DNA of 64,000 bases from Methanofollis ethanolicus. GTDB taxonomy: Archaea > Halobacteriota > Methanomicrobia > Methanomicrobiales > Methanofollaceae. Below are positions 57,164 to 64,000 of this stretch, piece after piece. The notes below the pieces were generated by a model that searched no databases, had not been told where the DNA came from, and saw only the letters and a list, made by a program, of their open reading frames with translations. The stretch's first letter is position 1. Each line of letters opens with the position of its first letter. The position numbers and the translations under genes are program-made. The DNA is taken from contig NZ_BCNW01000001.1 of assembly GCF_001571385.1 (NCBI RefSeq), positions 2,046,001-2,110,000 on the forward strand, in the 5' to 3' direction.

Positions 57164-57522
57164 CAGTCACGTCCCTGCCGGTTCAGGGCGTCCTCCACGC
57201 TGTCATATGCGGGGAATATCCGTAAAAATCCCGATATTTCAAATATCTCCCGGACAAACGGACAGAGTCCCGCGATCGAGAAAACTCCGTCCATCTTCTT
57301 CACCTGTTTGTACGCTGTCAGGAGCACCCGGAGGCCTGAACTGCTGGTGTACGTGAGGTCGGTCATATCGACGATGATGCTTCTCTCCCCCTGCTCGACA
57401 AGATGGGAAAGGGTCGATTCCAGACCCCCGCAGGAGGATGCGTCGATCCTTCCTGCTACCGAAACGACTGCACACCCGGCCATCACACGGACGCCGGTAT
57501 TTGAGGAACTTTCCATTGTCAT
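57163..57522 (-). CDS. STAS-domain anti-sigma-factor-antagonist-like protein
   Basis: About 119 residues, one STAS domain (VISVAGRIDASS-type start near residue 20) with the conserved phosphorylatable serine region DMTDLTYTSSSGLRVLLTAY. ATG 57522 is chosen because AGGAGA stands about seven bases upstream; ATG 57543 is longer. First gene of the operon STAS-SpoIIE-HATPase-STAS-X. Confidence 0.88.
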   Translation of the reverse strand: MTMESSSNTGVRVMAGCAVVSVAGRIDASSCGGLESTLSHLVEQGERSIIVDMTDLTYTSSSGLRVLLTAYKQVKKMDGVFSIAGLCPFVREIFEISGFLRIFPAYDSVEDALNRQGRD

Positions 57523-57602
57523 TGGCGTCTCTCCTGATAGCATAAGTAGATTGTTTTTTTGCGTGTCTGTCCAGGTTAGAGAAATGCAGGAAAACAGGAG
57601 AT

Positions 57603-58232
57603 CTATCCCTGCTTTTCAAAGACCGCAACGACCTCGGCACGCGGGAGGTCCTTGCCCCTCACTCTCAGGGGCCATGTGCAGGTCTCCAGCGCACAGGGGT
57701 GCAGCGCCGAGAAGAGAGTGCAGGCTTCGGACTCCGAAAAATAGTGGGTGAGGATCCCTTCGCCGCGGAGGAAGGTGCCGGCCTCGACCCCGGTCCCCTT
57801 CCCGCACCGCATGTCCCGCTCTGAGAAGTCCCGGAAATAGAGTTTACCGCCGCCTTTCAGCACCCGTGCAATCTCGCCGGCGACATCCTCCCGACCTGCC
57901 GCTTTCAGGTGTCCGGCCACATGGAAGGCACAGACCGCGTCGAATATCTGGTCCCTGAAGGGGAGGGCACGGGCGTCGGCGATAAGAAGGGGCGCTCCCT
58001 CCCCGGAAGCACGGCGGCAGAGCGCGACAGCCGAGGGGGAGATGTCGAGACCGACGACGGAGACACCTTTCCCCGAGAGGGAGGTATAGGTCTTCCCGTT
58101 GCCGCACCCGATTTCGAGGACGCGTGAACAGGGGGGAATTGCGGGGAGGTCGCAGGCCGCGCCTCCCCAGATGCGTCCCCTCTGGAGATAGTCCCTCTCC
58201 CACGCGCCGGGGTCACGGAATGAGGCGGTCAT
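57603..58232 (-). CDS. class I SAM-dependent methyltransferase
   Basis: 209 residues. Motif I RVLEIGCGNGKTY (about residue 36), motif II VVGLDISPSAV, and LPFRDQIFDAVCAFHVAGHL define the Rossmann SAM fold. Acceptor unknown; the closest general resemblance is to Methyltransf_11/25 small-molecule enzymes. Its start overlaps the FKBP stop by four bases, so these two are one operon, 60 bases upstream of the STAS operon. Confidence 0.88.
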   Translation of the reverse strand: MTASFRDPGAWERDYLQRGRIWGGAACDLPAIPPCSRVLEIGCGNGKTYTSLSGKGVSVVGLDISPSAVALCRRASGEGAPLLIADARALPFRDQIFDAVCAFHVAGHLKAAGREDVAGEIARVLKGGGKLYFRDFSERDMRCGKGTGVEAGTFLRGEGILTHYFSESEACTLFSALHPCALETCTWPLRVRGKDLPRAEVVAVFEKQG

Positions 58233-58747
58233 GCCGCAGCGGCTTTCTGCAGGGAGAGGAGCGTGATCGAGAACCTGAGGTCGTTGCCGGCAAGGGGATG
58301 GTTCCCGTCGAGCATGAGAGTGGTCTCGTTCACGGCAGTAACTGTGTAAACATGTTTACTGTCGATATTCGGGAAGACGAACCTCTGGCCCATGCCTGTA
58401 TCGGCCGGAAGACTTTCCCGGGGCACGATAATGACAAGCGTAGAGTTGTACTCACCATACGCCTCTTCCACCGGGATTGTCACGTTCACCGACTCGTTCA
58501 CGGCAAGGCCGGTGACGGCCTTATCGAAACCGGCGATCACCTTCCCTTTCCCGAGGGTGAAGGTGAGGGGGGCGCGGCCGACCGAGGATTCATAGACCGT
58601 CCCGTTCAGGAATGAAACCGTATAGTCGACAGAGACGTTGTCGCCCGGAGCGGCCCTCGGCTTTTCGGCCGTACCCGTGCATCCCGCGACCAGCATCAGG
58701 GCCGCAAGGAGAAGACAGGCTGCCGGAATGATCATCTTCGATCTCAT
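58229..58747 (-). CDS. FKBP-type peptidyl-prolyl isomerase lipoprotein
   Basis: 172 residues. A signal peptide with lipobox (LVAGC) anchors an FKBP domain: VSVDYTVSFLNGTVYESS, PLTFTLGKGKVIAGFDKAVTGL and VNVTIPVEEAYGEYN, with an inserted flap as in SlyD, then DGNHPLAGNDLRFSITLL. It probably assists folding of exported proteins at the outer membrane face. It is the first gene of a two-gene unit with the methyltransferase. Confidence 0.9.
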   Translation of the reverse strand: MRSKMIIPAACLLLAALMLVAGCTGTAEKPRAAPGDNVSVDYTVSFLNGTVYESSVGRAPLTFTLGKGKVIAGFDKAVTGLAVNESVNVTIPVEEAYGEYNSTLVIIVPRESLPADTGMGQRFVFPNIDSKHVYTVTAVNETTLMLDGNHPLAGNDLRFSITLLSLQKAAAA

Positions 58748-58813
58748 CCCCCTTCTGTTGGCGCCGAAGGATTATGAGGCCATCCCCGGTCCGGGAAAAA
58801 ATTATAAAAAAAG

Positions 58814-58930
58814 GGCTCTGTAGAAAACCTCCTGCAGAGGTTGATGGTGCGTGCTGATCCTCTGCCTTCCCGTTCGCCGGGGGCATAGTCCCCCGGCGCA
58901 GGCACACCAGAAAAGGTTTTCAACAGAGCC
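58814..58930. mobile_element. short MITE-like element (117 bp)
   Basis: The smallest complete copy: left GGCTCTGTAGAAAACC and right GGTTTTCAACAGAGCC (one mismatch in 16). Flanks are AAAAAAAG (58806-58813) and TAAAAAAG (58931-58938), a near-perfect 8-bp duplication. It keeps one GC hairpin (GCCGGGGGCATAGTCCCCCGGC) and the subterminal GTGCGTGCTGATCCTC block. Confidence 0.8.
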
Positions 58931-58946
58931 TAAAAAAGGGATCCGA

Positions 58947-60539
58947 TTACCAGGATTTCCTTTCCGCGGGTTTCAGTTCGACGGGGCATCCCCGGATGGT
59001 CTTGCCCTTCATCCCTTCGATGACTGCAGCTGCTGCGTCCTCGGGCACCTCGACAAAGGAGTATGTGCCGTAGATACTGATCGCTCCGATCGACCGGCCG
59101 GGTATGCCGGTTTCGCCGGCGAGTGCACCGACAATATCCTTCGGCCGGATCTCCTGATCTCTCCCCAGGTTCAGATAGAGGCGGACCATGCCGGGTTCGG
59201 CACCGGTGTTTGCCGGGGTGAGGTCGGGAGCTTTCTCGGGTTCGGCACCGGTGTCAAGTCTGAGTTTCAGGAGGGCCGCGGCGATGTCCATGGAGGTGTA
59301 GTCGTCCACCATGATCCGCTCGACCATTCCGATGTACTTCTCCATCTCGCCGTTGTCGACGGTCTGCTTGATTTTCTCGACGATATTTCTCATCCGTGTC
59401 TCCTCGACGTCGCTCTCTGTCGGGAGGGGTATGCGGGCGATCGTGATCTTGGCATATTTCTGGATCGTCCTGAGTTTGTAGATCTCCTTCGGGCCGACAA
59501 AGGTTATGGCCCGTCCGGCCCGTCCGGCCCGTGCGGTCCTGCCGATGCGGTGCACATAGTATTCCACGTCCTGGGGAACGTCGAAGTTGATGACCATGTC
59601 GACGTCCTCGACATCGATCCCCCGTGCAGCGACGTCGGTGGCGATGAGCACGTCGATAGTGCCGCTCCTGAACTTTGCCATCACGCGGTCACGCTGGACC
59701 TGTTTCAGGTCGCCGTGAAGGCCTTCGGCAAAGTAGCCCCTCGCCTGAAGCTGGCTGTTCAGTTCGTCGACGCTCTTTTTCGTGTTGCAGAAGACAAGGG
59801 TGAGTTCAGGGTCGTAGATGTCAAGGAGCCTGCAGAGGATCTCGAGTTTTTCCCTGCTGCGCACCTCAAGGTACAACTGCTCGATCTGCGGGACGGTCAG
59901 TTCGCGGTGGGGGACACTGATGAACTGGGGATTCTTCTGGAAACGCTTCGAGATCTCCAGGATCGGTTTCGGGAGGGTCGCGGAGAAGAGGACCGTCTGG
60001 CGGTTCTGCGGAGTCTCGCCAAGGATTGTCTCGATGTCCTCCCTGAAGCCCATGTCGAGCATCTGGTCGGCCTCGTCGAGGATGACCATCTTCACGCCAC
60101 CGAGTTTGAGCGTGCCGCGGTCAAGGTGGTCGAGCACGCGCCCGGGCGTGCCGACGACGATCTGTACCCCGGACTTCAGTGCCCGGAACTGCCTCTCGAT
60201 GGGCTGGCCGCCATAGACAGGTATCACGGTGATACTCCCGTGATATTTTGCAAGGCGCGAAAATTCTTCGGCTGTCTGGATGGCAAGCTCCCGGGTCGGC
60301 GAAAGGACGAGCACCTGTGTCTCCCTGCTTGCAGGGTCGATCTTCTCGATGGCCGGGATGCCGAATGCCGCTGTCTTTCCTGTGCCGGTCTGGGCCTGGC
60401 CGGTCACGTCTCCTCCGACCAGGATCTTGGGTATGGCAAGGACCTGGATCGGAGTGGGCTCTTCAAAGCCCATATCTTCTATTGCCTTGAGAATATTCGA
60501 GGATAGATGAAATGTTGAAAAGCTGATGGTATCTTCCAT
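58947..60539 (-). CDS. DEAD-box ATP-dependent RNA helicase
   Basis: 530 residues. All motifs are visible: Q motif, AQTGTGKTAAF, PTRELA, DEADQMLDMGF, SATLP, RGIDVEDVD and HRIGRTARAG. The C-terminal 80 residues (RLYLNLGRDQEIRPKDIVGALAGE ... IRGCPVELKPAERK) form a DbpA-type RNA-binding domain. Likely roles are RNA unwinding, ribosome assembly or cold adaptation. A 200-base gap upstream contains nothing else obvious. Confidence 0.94.
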   Translation of the reverse strand: MEDTISFSTFHLSSNILKAIEDMGFEEPTPIQVLAIPKILVGGDVTGQAQTGTGKTAAFGIPAIEKIDPASRETQVLVLSPTRELAIQTAEEFSRLAKYHGSITVIPVYGGQPIERQFRALKSGVQIVVGTPGRVLDHLDRGTLKLGGVKMVILDEADQMLDMGFREDIETILGETPQNRQTVLFSATLPKPILEISKRFQKNPQFISVPHRELTVPQIEQLYLEVRSREKLEILCRLLDIYDPELTLVFCNTKKSVDELNSQLQARGYFAEGLHGDLKQVQRDRVMAKFRSGTIDVLIATDVAARGIDVEDVDMVINFDVPQDVEYYVHRIGRTARAGRAGRAITFVGPKEIYKLRTIQKYAKITIARIPLPTESDVEETRMRNIVEKIKQTVDNGEMEKYIGMVERIMVDDYTSMDIAAALLKLRLDTGAEPEKAPDLTPANTGAEPGMVRLYLNLGRDQEIRPKDIVGALAGETGIPGRSIGAISIYGTYSFVEVPEDAAAAVIEGMKGKTIRGCPVELKPAERKSW

Positions 60540-60740
60540 TCTATTGTCATGGGTGTTCGTCCCTCATTATATATTGTATTGTGGAGGGGAAAAATCAGAC
60601 ACGGCCCGGACGATATGAGCAGGGATTTACAGGGCATAAAAGAGACAGATCCAGAAAATAATTGAGGAGGTACGTTTATTTGGAGAGATCGGGTGCGACC
60701 GCCATAGACAGGCTGCGCGGGGACCGGGGGTGCGGGACAG

Positions 60741-61052
60741 TTATCCCGCGTTCCCGAGATCTGTACGTATTTTTTCGATGTCATCGGGTGTGGCGTCCAT
60801 CTCCATGACGGCGGTGCCGAAACAGGGCTTCGTGAAAGGGAAGAGGACTTTCCGTTTCTTCTCCTTCACTCCGACGATCAGGGGGGATTTGCCAAGGATG
60901 ATGACGTCCCGGATGGCATAGTCGGGCGGCATCTCATAGTTCTCCTTTGCATGCCGCCGGATGTACTCGTTTGCCTCGTCCATGGAGATGTCCTTGATGA
61001 GGATCCGTGCCGGAAGGCGGTTGACGCAGTGCGGCTTGCCCAGATCTGCCAT
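60741..61052 (-). CDS. conserved small protein of unknown function
   Basis: About 103 residues. CVNRLPARILIKDISMDEANEYIRRH and DYAIRDVIILGKSPLIVGVKEKKRKVLFPFTKPCFGTAV suggest a compact alpha/beta domain; no motif points to an activity. ATG 61052 has GGAGTGA upstream; longer in-frame starts add a hydrophilic 15-residue segment. It stands alone. Confidence 0.6.
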   Translation of the reverse strand: MADLGKPHCVNRLPARILIKDISMDEANEYIRRHAKENYEMPPDYAIRDVIILGKSPLIVGVKEKKRKVLFPFTKPCFGTAVMEMDATPDDIEKIRTDLGNAG

Positions 61053-61373
61053 TGTGGTCTCACTCCGTATGAGGGTACTACTGTATTTCTCCCTCATTTA
61101 AGGTTCTCCCGCAGGCAGGAACGGCGGGATACATCGATGCACGATGATGAAGAAGGATGCCCGCGCTCGGCTCGCCAGATCGCTTGATGCCCTTCTCCGG
61201 TTTCAAGGGCCTCAGAACGACCGGATGCGACAACGGGTCCGCATACCATCAGACCCTGCAGGTCTGGCCTGACCAGATGATAGGAGCACATCGGCCATGG
61301 CCGCGCAATCTGCACAGACCGCCAGAAATGATAAAATAACAGATGAAACGAGGGATTCGAACAAAAGAAAGAG

Positions 61374-61445
61374 AGCCCCAGGCGAGAGTTGAACTCGCGA
61401 CCTGCTGATTACAAGTCAGCCGCTATGCCACTAAGCCACTGGGGC
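61374..61445 (-). tRNA. tRNA-Thr (UGU anticodon)
   Basis: Reading the minus strand from 61445: acceptor GCCCCAG pairs with CTGGGGC, anticodon arm GCTGA-CTTGTAA-TCAGC with anticodon TGT (complement ACA at 61411-61413), and T arm GCGAG-TTCAACT-CTCGC. The discriminator is U and CCA is not encoded. A box-A-like TTTTTTATC lies about 35 bases upstream (61477-61485). The rest of the 61098-61517 gap holds no gene. Confidence 0.95.
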
Positions 61446-61517
61446 GCGGATGCACTATACGTTGATCATGCCTGATAAAAAAGATGGCGATGCCACGACC
61501 CTCCCCTGCCCCCCTGA

Positions 61518-62309
61518 TCAGGCACGCCTGACCTTCCCGGCCCTGTGGGATGCCACGCCATAATCCCCACAGGAGGCCGTCGTCTCCTCGAATGCCCCCC
61601 GACAGTAGACACGCACCGGCACCGGCGCCCCCTTCCTGAATAAGGCCATCTGCCGGTCATAGACCTTCTGGATATGCCGCAGGTCGTTAGCGGCGAAGTA
61701 GTCCCGAAGGCACCTGAGAAACGCCACTTCCTGATCGAGGTACGCCTCTTCATAGGCCCTTACTTCACAGGCGATCTTGCGCGCCTCATCCTCTCCGATC
61801 GAGGCATAGTACTCACCGTGCTGGTTGAGTCCGCTAATCTGCCGCCAGTCCACGGTGCCGTCCTCCCCCTCCTCGCGGTGGAGCATGTAGGGGTATACCC
61901 TGCAGATGGCCATCCGGCGGTCATAGATGGTGCACCGTCTCTCCTCAGAGAGAAAGACGCATGTCCCGTCGTCCCGTGTCCGCAACGCATAGCCGGAGAC
62001 ATAAAAAATCCCGTTCTGATCACAGAACTCGAAGTACGGCGCGGGCATCAGGACAGAAGGATCGATCGTCCTCACCTGCTCGGTATCGCCATCGAGGAGA
62101 AACACATGGTCGTTAAGCTCCCGCGTGCAGCACCTGCCACAGCAGGTGCAGGAGAACCCGACCTCCCTGATGATGCGGACGAGGTCTGCATCAGGGTAGC
62201 CGAGGAGCGCATCGGTCTCAGCCTCGATGTCGGCGATCATCCGGCCAAACCGGTCTGTCGGGGCGAGAGTTTTCTGGTGAAGATCCATCCCTATGAGATT
62301 GCAGGCCAT
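61518..62309 (-). CDS. YkgJ-family cysteine-cluster protein
   Basis: 263 residues. GFSCTCCGRCCTREL followed by CTIYDRRMAICRVYPY is the YkgJ (zinc/iron-chelating) signature, with Cys at about 54-62, 125 and 135. The C-terminal 100 residues are helical (EAYLDQEVAFLRCLRDYF). The family may bind Fe-S or zinc; no reaction is known. ATG 62309 is used, ATG 62288 is possible. A palindrome GTACCTG-GGCT-CAGGTAC (62360-62377) lies upstream. Confidence 0.82.
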   Translation of the reverse strand: MACNLIGMDLHQKTLAPTDRFGRMIADIEAETDALLGYPDADLVRIIREVGFSCTCCGRCCTRELNDHVFLLDGDTEQVRTIDPSVLMPAPYFEFCDQNGIFYVSGYALRTRDDGTCVFLSEERRCTIYDRRMAICRVYPYMLHREEGEDGTVDWRQISGLNQHGEYYASIGEDEARKIACEVRAYEEAYLDQEVAFLRCLRDYFAANDLRHIQKVYDRQMALFRKGAPVPVRVYCRGAFEETTASCGDYGVASHRAGKVRRA

Positions 62310-62397
62310 GGGAGATGCTCTTTACGGCCGGGGATCACGTCGGCAGAGGTGAGTCGCACGTACCTGGGCTCAGGTACATATCCCGATATTCTTGCCG

Positions 62398-62623
62398 GGA
62401 GACCTCGGCGCAGCCAGCGCCGCGATCTTCGGGACGCCCACGCGCGTTGGGAATATGTGGGGGCAGATGAGGCGGTTTCTCGATGCGACCCACGGGATCG
62501 GGAAAAGAGACTTTCTCGTCGGCAAGGTAGGGCTCCCCTCCCTTTGCCGATCAGAGACCTCTCGAAAAGGTCACCGACTGCTCGCAGTACGGGAGTATCC
62601 TCGCCGGCGATACCGTCACATAG
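62398..62623 (+). pseudogene. wrbA: wrbA remnant (NAD(P)H:quinone oxidoreductase)
   Basis: One frame reads DLGAASAAIFGTPTRVGNMW then GQMRRFLDATHGIGKRDFLVGKVG, clearly the WrbA flavodoxin segment around the FGTPTRFGNM loop. About 60 codons further on in intact WrbA comes the GGSPYGASTxAG motif; here a similar DCSQYGSILAGD appears only 12 codons later in a different frame, ending with TAG 62621. So the gene has lost its N-terminus and suffered an internal deletion with frameshift. Intact WrbA is about 200 residues. Confidence 0.6.
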
Positions 62624-63017
62624 CCGGGCAAGAAAGAAAGGGCGGGCAGATGTTTTCAGAGCAGCCTGGATCGGCATGTTGCCGCGGTCGCCCTCCGACC
62701 CGTCCCCTCTCCCGAGAGAGCACTCGTGCCGTCACAAGAAGCCGGGACAGGAAAATAAGGCCGTTTTCATCCCTGAACTCACATTTCATGACAGAACTCC
62801 GGAAATATCCCCGCTTTTCCGGATGAATCCAGAAATCGGAGAACACCGGGACGAGAAGCCCCCAAGTCAGAGGAGGAAAGATATAAATATCGAATCTCCT
62901 ATTAGAGTCCTTCACGAGAGAGCACATCGGTGCGATCCCGGGGGGGACCGAGGGACATTGACAATTTTACCAAATGACGCGTACGTACGCCCGGAATACG
63001 ATCCAATAACAACTCAT
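62624..63017. other. intergenic region with TATA box, no intact gene
   Basis: The region between the wrbA remnant and the glycosyltransferase shows no coding frame worth reporting. GATATAAATATC at about 62879-62890 is a strong box-A element pointing right and would give a leader of roughly 100 bases before ATG 63018. Confidence 0.4.
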
Positions 63018-64000
63018 ATGAGTTCGCCTCTGGCCGAGATCGTACGGCCGGATCTGGAAAAAAACCGTATCAGCGGGGCCAGATCTTTCGAGACGGTCAT
63101 ATACCGCCCCGCACAAACGCCCAGAACAAGGAAGTCACTTGCAGCCATTCCCTGCTACAACGAGGCCGTTACCATCGGTTCCGTTGTCCTGCAGACGCGG
63201 AAATATGTCGATGAAGTCCTGGTCATCGACGACGGATCGACAGACGACACCAGGGTCATCGCCCTTGAAGCGGGAGCAAAGGTCATTACCCATGCCGTGA
63301 ACAGCGGCAAAGGAAGTGCGGTCAGGACGGCATTGAAATACGCGCAGGACGGTGCATTCGACTTCATCGTCCTCCTTGACGGCGACGGCCAGCACGACCC
63401 GCGCGAGATCCCGGCGCTGGTGGAGCCGGTGGAAGAAGGAACCGCCGACCTTGTCATAGGGTCACGTTTCCTCAGCAGCAAGAACAAGATACCGAAATAC
63501 CGTCAGCTCGGCCAGATGGTCCTCACGACCATGACGAACTTCAACGCCCGGCATACGACGACCGACTCCCAGTCAGGCTTCAGGGTGCTCAGCCGGTCCG
63601 CGATCAAACGCTTCACCATGGAGTCGAAGGACTATAATGTCGAATCGGACATGATCACCAGCCTCTCGGCACAGGGGATCGTCATCAAAGAGGTGCCCAT
63701 CTCGGTGACGTACGACGTACCCAACAAGCACAAGAAAAATCCGATCACCCATGGTTTCGGTGTCTTACGGAGCATCGTCGGGACGATGGAGTACAGCAAC
63801 CCTTTCCTGACCTTCGGCATCATCGGCATCGCAGCCCTGGTGGGGGGGATAGCCTTCGGTGTCACCGCCCTCTCGGCCTATGCGGCCACAGCAGTCCTGC
63901 CCTTCTGGACATCGCTGCTGGGAGGCACATTCACGCTGCTCGGCGTCCTCTTTTTGATGGCAGGGATCACCCTCAGGTATGTTGCCATGACGGTCAGGAG
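63018..64000 (+). CDS. family 2 glycosyltransferase with membrane segments (C-terminus cut off)
   Basis: The first 327 codons. A GT-A domain begins at residue 40 with AAIPCYNEAVTIGSVV; the metal-binding DGDGQHDP (near residue 120) and GSRFL follow, as in polyprenol-phosphate mannose/glucose transferases. Two hydrophobic helices start near residue 262 (FGIIGIAALVGGIAFGVTAL), indicating a membrane-bound enzyme. It likely loads sugar on a polyprenyl lipid for surface glycans. The start ATG 63018 lies after a stop in the same frame; the 3' end is outside the window. Confidence 0.88.
   Translation, partial: MSSPLAEIVRPDLEKNRISGARSFETVIYRPAQTPRTRKSLAAIPCYNEAVTIGSVVLQTRKYVDEVLVIDDGSTDDTRVIALEAGAKVITHAVNSGKGSAVRTALKYAQDGAFDFIVLLDGDGQHDPREIPALVEPVEEGTADLVIGSRFLSSKNKIPKYRQLGQMVLTTMTNFNARHTTTDSQSGFRVLSRSAIKRFTMESKDYNVESDMITSLSAQGIVIKEVPISVTYDVPNKHKKNPITHGFGVLRSIVGTMEYSNPFLTFGIIGIAALVGGIAFGVTALSAYAATAVLPFWTSLLGGTFTLLGVLFLMAGITLRYVAMTVR

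Noticed and set aside
60540-60740. Small gene upstream of the helicase
   Set aside because: A GAGGAGGT site near 60664 has no start codon at suitable distance, and no coding frame follows.
61098-61373. Protein gene between the 103-residue protein and tRNA-Thr
   Set aside because: Only short frames without ribosome sites or recognisable segments.

Overview
The window looks like chromosome from a GC-rich euryarchaeal methanogen, most likely of the order Methanomicrobiales (a Methanofollis/Methanoculleus-like organism). This is inferred from gene content and signals, because no database search was possible. Support comes from archaeal box-A (TATA) promoters, GGAGGTGAT-type ribosome binding sites, frequent ATGA start/stop overlaps, tRNA genes without an encoded CCA, IorAB, a TMEM175-type channel, an archaeal MiaB-like methylthiotransferase, ferredoxin:thioredoxin reductase, and many short lipoproteins with a CTG lipobox. 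No methanogenesis gene lies inside the window.

Layout. 0-7.5 kb: a sodium:solute symporter, a secreted beta-propeller protein, an overlapping GNAT/DUF2156/flavodoxin operon and iorAB. 7.6-9.6 kb: tRNA-Ile followed by a low-GC accessory patch with a membrane/coiled-coil protein, a HEPN-like gene broken by an in-frame TAA, and a repeat element. 9.6-21 kb: TMEM175, serS, a MiaB-like enzyme, the nadX-nadA-nadC operon, an M42 peptidase, an aminotransferase, hxlB and an orphan DNA methyltransferase. 21-25 kb: a redox pair (FTR-rubredoxin fusion plus glutaredoxin-like protein), a nested transposon-like repeat, and an overlapping three-gene operon encoding a CARF-like sensor, a PIN-domain protein and a HAD phosphatase. 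25-37 kb: a metal/cobalamin-type ABC importer, a metallo-beta-lactamase/double-rhodanese protein, fasciclin and DUF255 proteins, and two transporters. 37-44 kb: a ferritin-like protein, a clusterless MutY, propeller proteins, small redox/flavin proteins, and an AT-rich intergenic region with a strong promoter and a nested stem-loop. 44-53 kb: a UDG-like glycosylase, Tex, and the uvrA-uvrC-uvrB repair operon. 53-58 kb: a fasciclin protein and a four-gene STAS/SpoIIE/HATPase/STAS-X partner-switching operon. 58-64 kb: an FKBP lipoprotein, a DEAD-box helicase, tRNA-Thr, a YkgJ-type protein, a decayed wrbA and a membrane glycosyltransferase cut by the window edge.

The most notable structure is a family of small non-autonomous elements (about 117-305 bp) with terminal inverted repeats starting GGCTCTGTAGAAA. 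Two copies have perfect 8-bp target duplications, and one of those is inserted inside another member of the family. The best candidates for an undescribed system are the CARF-like/PIN/HAD operon at 23-25.2 kb and the partner-switching operon at 54-57.5 kb, whose output domain is unrecognised and which sits in an organism that has no sigma factors.
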